A stretch of DNA of 37,853 nt from positions 1-37,853 of the forward strand of contig CAYULB010000017.1 of the NCBI GenBank assembly GCA_964445575.1. The letters run 5' to 3'. The notes below the pieces were generated by a model. That model made no database searches. It saw only the letters and a program-made list of their open reading frames with translations, and was not told the DNA's origin. Both the position numbers and the translations under genes were made by a program. This document shows positions 7,468 to 14,785 of the stretch, in pieces. The first letter of the stretch is position 1; every line of letters begins with the position of its first letter. This DNA is from WJMT01 sp964445575. GTDB lineage: Bacteria > Acidobacteriota > Aminicenantia > Aminicenantales > Aminicenantaceae.

Positions 7468-9090
7468 TTGACTTCAAAGGAAAAGACTCAAAAAAATGAG
7501 ATCACAGAGCTGATATCAAAAGGAAGAAAAAAAGGATATCTTCTTTTTGAAGAAATCGATAACGTTTTTAAGAACCAATCAAAAGCAAATAAGGAATTCA
7601 CGGGCTTCCTCAATACCCTGGATAAACTGGGCATAAAAATCCTAGAAAAACGAAGAAAAAAAACCCCTAAAAGAAAAAAGAGCGAAATTTTATCCCTGGA
7701 AGACCTGGAGAGAACCACAGACCCTGTAAAGCTTTACTTAAGAGAGATGGGAAATATTTCTCTTCTTACCAGAGAAGGAGAAGTAGCTATTGCCAAACAA
7801 ATAGAAAGAGGAGAGAAAATTGTTTTTAAAGCCCTTTCTAAAACTCGGCTGGTTTTGAATGAAATGTATGAACTGGAAGAACACCTGCAGAATGACACTG
7901 AGTTTGCCCAGAACATGCTTGATTACAATGAAGAATACCTAGATGCAAAAAAAATCGAAGAACAAAAAAAATTAATAAAAAAGAAAATCAATGAAATAAA
8001 AACCCTGGATGAAAACCTGAGTAAAATCCCCCAAAAAGAAAAATATAAAATAGCCAGAGGTCGAATCATTGTAATCATAGGCCGCATAATAAAAGACCTG
8101 ATTAAACCTGAATTTGAGGAGACTTTAGTCAATACACTGAGAAATAAATTAGAGGAAATTAATAAACTCGAAGAAAATAAAGAAGAACTGAAAGTATACT
8201 TCAAGAGAACGCGGAGAAAAAATAAGCAAAAGGACATCAATAAGCAAATTAAAGCCATAAACTATCAGATAAAGAAAATACAGGATGAAGTGGGCCTAAA
8301 CTCCCAGGAACTCAGAAAAACACTCCGCTCTATCACCACCGGAGAAAAAATAAGCGATCAGGCCAAAAAAGAATTGGTGGCCGCAAATCTGAGATTAGTA
8401 GTATCCATTGCAAAAAAATACAGCAACCGGGGGCTTCAGTTTTTAGACCTGATACAAGAAGGCAATATGGGATTGATGAAGGCAGTGGATAAATTTGAAT
8501 ATCGACGCGGATACAAGTTTTCTACTTATGCAACATGGTGGATAAGGCAAGCCATCACCAGAGCCATCGCTGACCAAGCAAGAACCATTCGAATTCCGGT
8601 CCATATGATCGAAACCATAAACAAACTCATAAAAATATCCAGGGATTTGGTCCAGGAAATTGGAAGAGAACCTACCTCTCAAGAAATCGCTGAAAGAATG
8701 GATATGCCGATCAATAAAGTCAGGAAAATCATAAAAATCGCTCAGGAACCCATATCTCTGGAGACACCCATAGGAGAAGAAGAGGACAGTCATCTCGGTG
8801 ACTTTATAGAAGATAAAATAATGCCGTCACCTCCTGACAAAGTCATAAGCATTAACCTCAGAGAGCAAATAGATGAAGCCCTGAAATCTCTCACCCCGAG
8901 AGAAGCAAAAGTTTTGAAAATGAGATTCGGCCTGGGAGACGGAAATGAACACACCCTGGAAGAAGTGGGACAGCAGTTTAAGGTCACTCGAGAAAGAATA
9001 AGACAGATCGAAGCGAAAGCCTTAAGAAAGCTCAAACATCCTACCCGAAGCAAAAAATTAATGTCTTTTGTAGGAGAGGGGAAGGAATGA
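7468..9090 (+). CDS. rpoD: primary RNA polymerase sigma factor (sigma-70)
   Basis: This is the housekeeping sigma factor. The 540-aa protein has all regions in order: region 1.1 (about 10-60, LLFEEIDNVF), region 1.2 (TTDPVKLYLREMG), a charged non-conserved region rich in Lys and Glu (about 145-275), then region 2 with VAANLRLVVSIAKKY, LDLIQEGNMGLMKAVDKF and the -10-reading YKFSTYATWWIRQAI. Region 3 starts at IRIPVHMIETINK. Region 4 has EVGQQFKVTRERIRQIEAKA, which reads -35. The start is TTG, supported by AGGAG six bases upstream. It shares the dnaG promoter. Intact regions 2.4 and 4.2 agree with the TTGACA/TATAAT promoters seen across the window. Confidence 0.97.
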   Translation: MTSKEKTQKNEITELISKGRKKGYLLFEEIDNVFKNQSKANKEFTGFLNTLDKLGIKILEKRRKKTPKRKKSEILSLEDLERTTDPVKLYLREMGNISLLTREGEVAIAKQIERGEKIVFKALSKTRLVLNEMYELEEHLQNDTEFAQNMLDYNEEYLDAKKIEEQKKLIKKKINEIKTLDENLSKIPQKEKYKIARGRIIVIIGRIIKDLIKPEFEETLVNTLRNKLEEINKLEENKEELKVYFKRTRRKNKQKDINKQIKAINYQIKKIQDEVGLNSQELRKTLRSITTGEKISDQAKKELVAANLRLVVSIAKKYSNRGLQFLDLIQEGNMGLMKAVDKFEYRRGYKFSTYATWWIRQAITRAIADQARTIRIPVHMIETINKLIKISRDLVQEIGREPTSQEIAERMDMPINKVRKIIKIAQEPISLETPIGEEEDSHLGDFIEDKIMPSPPDKVISINLREQIDEALKSLTPREAKVLKMRFGLGDGNEHTLEEVGQQFKVTRERIRQIEAKALRKLKHPTRSKKLMSFVGEGKE

Positions 9091-9107
9091 TTTGACCCCT
9101 CACACAA

Positions 9108-9136
9108 TTGACTTGGTCAAGAAGATTTGCTATAAA
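9108..9136 (+). promoter_or_regulatory. sigma-70 promoter of the CAT tRNA
   Basis: TTGACT (9108-9113), 17-bp spacer, TATAAA (9131-9136), eight bases before the mature tRNA 5' end. It may also serve the coding gene downstream. Confidence 0.8.
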
Positions 9137-9144
9137 ATACCAAA

Positions 9145-9217
9145 GGGCCTATAGCTCAGCGGCCAGAGCCACCGGCTCATAACCGGTCGGTCCCAGGTTC
9201 GAATCCTGGTAGGCCCA
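9145..9217 (+). tRNA. tRNA with CAT anticodon (elongator Met or lysidine-type Ile2)
   Basis: A complete 73-base cloverleaf. The acceptor GGGCCTA pairs with TAGGCCC, the anticodon stem ACCGG/CCGGT holds loop CTCATAA, and the T-arm carries GGTTCGAATCC. CCA is not encoded. It is not an initiator, because the first acceptor pair G-C is closed. Elongator Met and Ile2 cannot be told apart with certainty from the sequence; both use this loop. Confidence 0.93.
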
Positions 9218-9238
9218 CTTTTTTTAAGAGGAAAAGAT

Positions 9239-9943
9239 GTGGCTGACAACTTTAAACACTTGATCAAACTTCAAGACCTGGATGCCCAGATAAAAGACAT
9301 CTCTCTTTTCCTTAATAAAATGCCCCCCCAGATAAGCCAGATCGAAAAGAAAATAGAGGAAAGCTTCTCTACAGTCAAAGAATACAAAGAAAAACTGGCT
9401 CAGAATCAAAAAAAGAGAAGAGAACTTGATTCTGAAGTGGAGGACCTTAAAGCCAGAATATCCAAGTTCCAGAATCAGCTCAATGATGTCAAAACCAATA
9501 AAGAATACAGTTCTCTTTTAAAAGAGATTGAAGATGCAAAAAATAAAGTAGACAAACTAGAAGAAGAAATCATAAGTCTGATGCTGGAATCAGATGATAT
9601 TGATTCAGAAATAAAAGAAGAAGAGTTGAAAGCCAAACAAGAGAAACAGAGACTGTTAAAAGAAAAACAAGAACTGATGGACAAAAGCAGGGAAATGAAA
9701 GAAAAAAAACAATCTCTGCTTCAAGAAAAGACCCAAGTCGAACCGAATATTCCAGAGGAACAATTAAGCCTTTATAAAAAAATATACCAAAGCAACAGCG
9801 GCATAGCTCTTTCTCCTGTAACAGACGATTTCTGCTCTGTATGTCAAATACGCATACGCCCTCAGGTTATTAATGAACTGAAAGAAGGCAAAGAAATTAT
9901 CCTGTGTGAAAACTGCGGCCGAATACTTTACTGGAAAGGTTAA
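9239..9943 (+). CDS. coiled-coil protein with C-terminal C4 zinc ribbon (zf-RING_7 family)
   Basis: This 234-aa protein is almost entirely a long antiparallel coiled coil (residues 5-170). It ends in a four-cysteine zinc ribbon: Cys199 and Cys202 (DFCSVCQ), Cys223 and Cys226 (LCENCGRILYW). The family is widespread and includes HP0958/FlgZ and CT398, adaptor proteins that bind RNA or partners such as sigma-54 and flagellar parts; the role here is unknown. GTG start at 9239 with AAGAGGA upstream; the overlapping ATG at 9237 is in another frame and stops quickly. Only 21 bases separate it from the tRNA, so it may be co-transcribed. Its stop overlaps that of the convergent ligase gene. The same zinc-ribbon type reappears fused to a PTS domain at 24347-25171. 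Confidence 0.9.
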   Translation: MADNFKHLIKLQDLDAQIKDISLFLNKMPPQISQIEKKIEESFSTVKEYKEKLAQNQKKRRELDSEVEDLKARISKFQNQLNDVKTNKEYSSLLKEIEDAKNKVDKLEEEIISLMLESDDIDSEIKEEELKAKQEKQRLLKEKQELMDKSREMKEKKQSLLQEKTQVEPNIPEEQLSLYKKIYQSNSGIALSPVTDDFCSVCQIRIRPQVINELKEGKEIILCENCGRILYWKG

Positions 9944-11718
9944 TCCTGATAAAGTCTTTCTATCCTCTCTCTGTATTTATCTTCCACAATATTCCGTTTC
10001 ACTTTTAAGGAAGGAGTCAGCTCTCCTTTTTCGATTTCAAAGTCCCTGTCAAGAAGAATTATCTTTTTGATTCTCTCATAGGGAGCAAGATTGGCCGAAT
10101 ACCTATCGATTTCCGACATCATAAAATTTATGACTTTTTCATTCTCCACCAAATCTTTAATGGATTTGTATTCAATATTACTGGCTTTAGCGTATTCTTC
10201 GAGCTTTTCAAAATTTGGTGCCACCAAAGCAGAGACAAACCTTCTCCTGTCTCCAACAACCACAACATTGGATATAAAGGGATTTGTCTTTAACTGATTC
10301 TCTATGATCTGAGGAGCTATGTTTTTTCCTCCGGCTGTAACAATGATATCCTTTTTTCTATCAGTGATAAAAAGGAAATTGTCTTCATCCAAATAACCAA
10401 TATCTCCGGTATAAAGCCAGTCCTGTTTGATTGCCTCTTTGGTCTCTTCTTCTCTTTTATAATAACCCTTCATGATATTAGGTCCTTTTGCCAGGATCTC
10501 TCCATCCTCAGCTATTTTAACCTCCACTCCGGGAATGGGTCTTCCCACAGATCCGAATTTCAAATGCTCAAAAGTATTGACAGAAATCACCGGAGAAGAC
10601 TCGGTTAATCCATATCCTTCGAGAACCACCAGTCCCATTCCATAGAAAAATTCAGCGATATCTTTTGAAAGAGGAGCTCCTCCAGAAACAAAAAATCTGA
10701 CCCTGCCTCCTGTCCTGCTGACAATTTTGGTAAAAACAAGTTTATCCGCAATATTTCTTCTGAACGCCAGCCAACTTGAAATTTTTTCTTTGTCTAATTT
10801 CTTCTGTGCATATTCTTTGCCTATTTTAACACTCCAGAAGAATATTTTTCTTTTCAAGGCTGAGCCTTCTAAGACATTATCCATGATCTTTGCATATATC
10901 TTTTCAAATACTCTAGGAACACTCACCATTATATGCGGCCTGATTTCCAAAAGGTTTTCAGCCACTGTCTCCACACTCTCTGCATAAGCAATGGAACACC
11001 CTTTGTACAGATAAGTGAAAGTAACCATTCGTTCAAGAACATGAGATAGAGGGAGGAAGGAAAGAACAGTATCTTTGGAAGTAAACTTGATTATACTGGC
11101 TGTGGTTGAGCTGTTGCTTATAAAATTAGAATGAGTCAGCAGCACTCCTTTTGGAATCCCTGTGGTACCAGAAGTATAAATGATGGAAGCTGTATCTTCA
11201 GGCTTGATATCATGAGCTGTTTTTTCAAAAAGTGCAGGGGTTTTACGATGTATCTTCCGGCCCTGTTCAGTAATCTCTGATAAAAGTCTGGTCCCCTCCG
11301 GAGCCTGGTCTCCCATAATTATAAAGGTCTCTACCTTACTCAATTCATTTTTCACAGACTTGACTTTTTCCCAGAGAGAAAGGTCAGAACACACCACGGC
11401 TTTGGCATCCGAATCATTGATGATGAACTTGATCTGCTCTGGCATCAGAGAGGTGTATATAGGAACAGTGATGCCTCCAAAACACAAATTAGCAAGGTCA
11501 GTTATGACCCATTCCGGACAGTTCTCCGACAAGAGGATAAGTTTGTCCCCTTTTTTTAACCCTAACTCCCTGAGTCCCAAGGAAAGGCCAATCACCCGTT
11601 CTCCAAAATCTTCAGTTGATATGGATTTATACTCGCCCTCTTCCTTGTAAAGCATTAAGTCAGGCTTGGGGAATGACTTTATGGTATTAAGAAACATTTG
11701 GGCTATTGTTTCGATCAT
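9940..11718 (-). CDS. AMP-forming long-chain acyl-CoA ligase (FadD/FAA1-like)
   Basis: The enzyme activates fatty acids to acyl-CoA through an acyl-adenylate. The 592-aa length fits the long-chain class. The P-loop-like AMP motif is IIYTSGTTGIPKGVLLTH (about 178-195). Then come SFLPLSHVLERM, the adenine-contact motif EGYGLTESSPV, and YTGDIGYLDEDNFLFITDRK with the hinge Asp and Lys/Arg, followed by IIVTAGGKNIAP. There is no membrane anchor. A GGAGG five bases before the ATG and a promoter at 11745-11774 make it a single-gene unit. Chain-length preference cannot be read from the sequence. Confidence 0.94.
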   Translation of the reverse strand: MIETIAQMFLNTIKSFPKPDLMLYKEEGEYKSISTEDFGERVIGLSLGLRELGLKKGDKLILLSENCPEWVITDLANLCFGGITVPIYTSLMPEQIKFIINDSDAKAVVCSDLSLWEKVKSVKNELSKVETFIIMGDQAPEGTRLLSEITEQGRKIHRKTPALFEKTAHDIKPEDTASIIYTSGTTGIPKGVLLTHSNFISNSSTTASIIKFTSKDTVLSFLPLSHVLERMVTFTYLYKGCSIAYAESVETVAENLLEIRPHIMVSVPRVFEKIYAKIMDNVLEGSALKRKIFFWSVKIGKEYAQKKLDKEKISSWLAFRRNIADKLVFTKIVSRTGGRVRFFVSGGAPLSKDIAEFFYGMGLVVLEGYGLTESSPVISVNTFEHLKFGSVGRPIPGVEVKIAEDGEILAKGPNIMKGYYKREEETKEAIKQDWLYTGDIGYLDEDNFLFITDRKKDIIVTAGGKNIAPQIIENQLKTNPFISNVVVVGDRRRFVSALVAPNFEKLEEYAKASNIEYKSIKDLVENEKVINFMMSEIDRYSANLAPYERIKKIILLDRDFEIEKGELTPSLKVKRNIVEDKYRERIERLYQD

Positions 11719-11744
11719 ATTTACCTCCTTCAGTGGATGGATAA

Positions 11745-11774
11745 ATTCTATTTATTATTGCACGAAAAAGTCAA
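11745..11774 (-). promoter_or_regulatory. sigma-70 promoter of the acyl-CoA ligase gene
   Basis: On the minus strand TTGACT (11774-11769), 18-bp spacer, TAGAAT (11750-11745), followed by GGAGG at 11728-11724. Confidence 0.7.
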
Positions 11775-11797
11775 GAAATATATACGAAAAACAAAGA

Positions 11798-11856
11798 CAT
11801 AAAAACAGTACCGCATCATAAAAACAGTACCATACACCATAAAAACAGTACCGTGA
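11798..11856. repeat. short tandem repeat array, left of the assembly gap
   Basis: Three copies of the 15-mer CATAAAAACAGTACC at 11798, 11817 and 11838, separated by GCAT and ATACAC. The array is cut by the run of N. The same three-unit block continues on the other side of the gap. Too short and irregular for CRISPR; it resembles a minisatellite. Confidence 0.9.
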
Positions 11857-11956
11857 NNNNNNNNNNNNNNNNNNNNNNNNNNNNNNNNNNNNNNNNNNNN
11901 NNNNNNNNNNNNNNNNNNNNNNNNNNNNNNNNNNNNNNNNNNNNNNNNNNNNNNNN
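11857..11956. other. assembly gap (100 N)
   Basis: Exactly 100 undetermined bases, the usual placeholder for a scaffold gap of unknown size. Identical repeats on both sides suggest the assembler stopped inside a longer repeat array. Confidence 0.98.
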
Positions 11957-12010
11957 AAAACAGTACCGCATCATAAAAACAGTACCATACACCATAAAAA
12001 CAGTACCGTG
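11957..12010. repeat. short tandem repeat array, right of the assembly gap
   Basis: A partial unit (11957-11967) followed by full CATAAAAACAGTACC copies at 11972 and 11993, with the same GCAT and ATACAC spacers in the same order as on the left. The array ends at GTGATACCCG. Confidence 0.9.
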
Positions 12011-12330
12011 ATACCCGTTCACCTAGTTTTTTCGTCTATTTTGTCTATTTAGCCTGGATTATTCACAAGTCGAAATCTCGGCAGATGCGAGGAGCTGAGA
12101 AAAATGAAGAAGAATGGCGTTAAAAATCTGAAGGAAGCACAAGCCACACCTCAATTTCAATTCGGCTCGCCGGGAAGAAAAAATAGGTATGCCCTCTAAG
12201 TAAAGACACAACAGGAAGTAACCTTATCATGTTCTGAAATGAATAATGCATAGAGAAAAGAGTCGGTCATGGTAAACCTGCAGGGTGCCGCATCTTTATT
12301 TTATGAATGTTTTATGAATGGCCAGGATGA
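12011..12330. other. gene-free stretch downstream of gyrA, with one dispersed-repeat copy
   Basis: No convincing gene. It holds two 9-bp-spaced GTCTATT copies (12034-12049) and one copy of a dispersed element (12050-12098). A 31-codon ATG frame at 12102 has GGAG upstream but sits beside the repeat and resembles nothing I know. No strong gyrA terminator hairpin is visible. Confidence 0.6.
12050..12098. repeat. dispersed intergenic repeat, copy 1
   Basis: The core CCTGGATTATTCA, then CAAGTC and a GCAGATGCGAGG block, is shared in order with 23346-23392. A short piece (TTTAGCCTGGATT) also occurs at 4711-4723. All three sites are intergenic. Confidence 0.6.
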
Positions 12331-14751
12331 CTAGGATTCGCAGACTTTAGCCACTGAAACCGCACAGTCATCTTTGGCAAGATGAATCAGCTTCACCCCT
12401 TGAGTGGCTCTCCCTATAGACCTGAAATCTTGGGTTTTTACCCGAATGGTCTTACCAAGTTTGGTAATGAGAAGAGCTTCCTCATCGGAAACTCCGATCA
12501 TCCCCACAGCTTTTCCGACTTTTTTATTGGTCCTTAAATTGATAACCCCTTTGCCTCCCCTGTGTTTTCGGGGATAAAAAGACACTTCTGTTTTCTTCCC
12601 AAAACCCTTTTCACTGGCTGTAAATATATATTTATCTTCTTCTGTGACCACCACCATTCCGATAATTCGGTCCTTAGGAGAAAGATTGATTCCCTTTACT
12701 CCGGCTGCCTGGCGGCCCATAGGCCTGATTTCTTTCTCATTAAACTTTATTGCTTTTCCTGAACTTGTTCCTATTATAATATCTCTTTTTCCATCAGTCA
12801 GTCTTGCCATCAGCAGCTCAGATTTTTTTCTTAAAGAAACAGCCATTATTCCGCCTTTTCGTATGTTTTTGAACAGACTCAAGCGGGTTTTTTTGATCAA
12901 CCCGTTAGAGGAAAGCATGACCACAAACTTATCTTCTGAAAAATCTTCTACAGCTACCAATGAACTCACTCTTTCTCCAGGAGAAAAGCTGATTAAATTA
13001 TTGATAGATCTCCCTTTTGAAAAAGCCGGAAGATCAGGAATATCCATGGCTTTCAGCCAGTACATATGGCCTTTATTGGTAAAAACAAGCAGATAATCAT
13101 GAGTGGAGCAAATAAAGAGGTTCTCCACTATGTCTTCAGCTTTCATGCTCATTCCTCTTTTTCCTTTTCCTCCCCGGCATTGAAAGCGGTAGCTGCTGAG
13201 AGGGGTTCTTTTTATGTATCCCGAGGCCGTGTAAGTGATGGCAACATCTTCTTCCTTTATCAAGTCTTCTGGTTTTAAGTCTACGATTTCATCAGCAATG
13301 ATTTCTGTCTTTCTCTCATCACTGTATTCTTTCTTTATCTTTTCCAGCTCCTCCACGATGATGTCCAAAATAAGCTCTTCGCTGCCCAGAATGCGCTTGA
13401 GCTTTTTTATCAATTTGAGAAGGTCTTTATATTCTTCCAGAATTTTTTCTCTTTCCAGTTGGGTTAACTTTTGAAGCTGCAGGTCAAGAATAGCCTGTGC
13501 CTGTGTTTTAGTCATATGGTAATTTGTAATAAGTCCATTCCTTGCTTCATCTACTGTACTGGAACCCCTAATCAAAGCTATCACGTCATCCAGATTATCC
13601 AGAGCTATGGTCAATCCTTCCAGAATATGAGCCCTTAGTTTGGCTTTTTTTAATTCATGACGGGTGCGGCGTCTCACCACATCCTGGCGGTGTGAAATAA
13701 AATAGCGCATCATATCCAGCAGTCCCAGCTGCTTGGGCTGTCTGTCTACAATGGCCAACAATATGATCCCGAAGAAAGTCTGAAGAGCGGTGTGCTTGTA
13801 AAGATTATTCAGGACTATCTCAGGGTTTTCTCCTCTTTTGATTTCAATCACCACTCTTATGCCCTCTCTGTTTGATTCATCTCTTATATCCGCAATTCCC
13901 TCTATTTTTTTAGAATTGACCAGCTTTGCCATCTTTTCCAAAAGATTGGCTTTATTTACCTGAAAAGGAATCTCAGTGATAACGATACGCGCCCTTTCCC
14001 CTTTTCCCCCGGTTTCGATGACAGCTTTGGCTCTTATATAAATCACTCCTTTTCCGCTTTCATAAGCACTCCTGATCCCCGCCTTACCAAAAATGAACCC
14101 ACCAGTGGGAAAATCAGGACCCGGAATAAATTTCATGATATCACTCAGACTGGCTTTGGGATTTCGGATGAGATGAATGGCTCCGTCAATGACTTCTCCA
14201 ATATTGTGAGGAGGGATATTTGTGGCCATACCCACGGCAATTCCTGAACTCCCATTGATAAGCAAATTAGGAAACTTGGCCGGAAGAACCTCTGGCATGA
14301 TGAGACTCCCGTCATAATTGGGAACAAAATTGACCGTGTCTTTATCCAGATCAGCCAGCAGCCCTTGGGCTATCTTGTGCATGCGCACTTCTGTATATCT
14401 CATGGCTGCAGCCGGGTCTCCATCTATAGAACCAAAATTCCCCTGTCCATCAACCAGAGGATAGCGAAGCGCAAAGTCTTGAGCCATCCTGACTATGGTA
14501 TCGTAAGCTGCTGTGTCGCCATGAGGATGATATTTTCCTATTATATCTCCCACAATTCGTGCAGATTTTTTAAACGGTTTGTTCCATTTCAATCCCAAAT
14601 CATGCATGGCATAAAGAGCTCTTCGCTGAACCGGCTTCAATCCGTCTTTTATATCAGGAATGGCACGACCAATAATGACACTCATTGCGTAATCCAAATA
14701 GGAACGCTTCATCTCTTTCTCAATACTGATTTCTGATAGTTTGGCTGCCAT
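12331..14751 (-). CDS. gyrA: DNA gyrase subunit A
   Basis: GyrA is the DNA-cleaving subunit that introduces negative supercoils together with GyrB. The 806-aa length is typical. The catalytic Tyr119 lies in AAMRYTE. The quinolone region reads GKYHPHGDTAAYD, with Thr80 where Escherichia coli has Ser83 and Asp84 at the Asp87 position. The C-terminal DNA-wrapping domain has six blade-like repeats, with the GyrA-box at 524-530 reading QCRGGKG instead of the usual Q(R/K)RGG(R/K)G. Presence of the box favours gyrase over topoisomerase IV. It lies 34 bases after gyrB in one operon. Confidence 0.97.
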   Translation of the reverse strand: MAAKLSEISIEKEMKRSYLDYAMSVIIGRAIPDIKDGLKPVQRRALYAMHDLGLKWNKPFKKSARIVGDIIGKYHPHGDTAAYDTIVRMAQDFALRYPLVDGQGNFGSIDGDPAAAMRYTEVRMHKIAQGLLADLDKDTVNFVPNYDGSLIMPEVLPAKFPNLLINGSSGIAVGMATNIPPHNIGEVIDGAIHLIRNPKASLSDIMKFIPGPDFPTGGFIFGKAGIRSAYESGKGVIYIRAKAVIETGGKGERARIVITEIPFQVNKANLLEKMAKLVNSKKIEGIADIRDESNREGIRVVIEIKRGENPEIVLNNLYKHTALQTFFGIILLAIVDRQPKQLGLLDMMRYFISHRQDVVRRRTRHELKKAKLRAHILEGLTIALDNLDDVIALIRGSSTVDEARNGLITNYHMTKTQAQAILDLQLQKLTQLEREKILEEYKDLLKLIKKLKRILGSEELILDIIVEELEKIKKEYSDERKTEIIADEIVDLKPEDLIKEEDVAITYTASGYIKRTPLSSYRFQCRGGKGKRGMSMKAEDIVENLFICSTHDYLLVFTNKGHMYWLKAMDIPDLPAFSKGRSINNLISFSPGERVSSLVAVEDFSEDKFVVMLSSNGLIKKTRLSLFKNIRKGGIMAVSLRKKSELLMARLTDGKRDIIIGTSSGKAIKFNEKEIRPMGRQAAGVKGINLSPKDRIIGMVVVTEEDKYIFTASEKGFGKKTEVSFYPRKHRGGKGVINLRTNKKVGKAVGMIGVSDEEALLITKLGKTIRVKTQDFRSIGRATQGVKLIHLAKDDCAVSVAKVCES

Positions 14752-14785
14752 GGTATCTCCTTTTTATAACAGAGAAGGATGCATA

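Noticed and set aside
11798..12010. CRISPR array
   Set aside because: Units are about 15 bp with 4-6 bp spacers that repeat in the same order; no cas genes are near. This is a tandem repeat.
11816..12022. Minus-strand open frame across the assembly gap
   Set aside because: It reads through 100 N and is made only of the tandem repeat.
12102..12197. 31-codon ATG frame with GGAG upstream
   Set aside because: Too short, next to a dispersed repeat, no recognisable features and no promoter.
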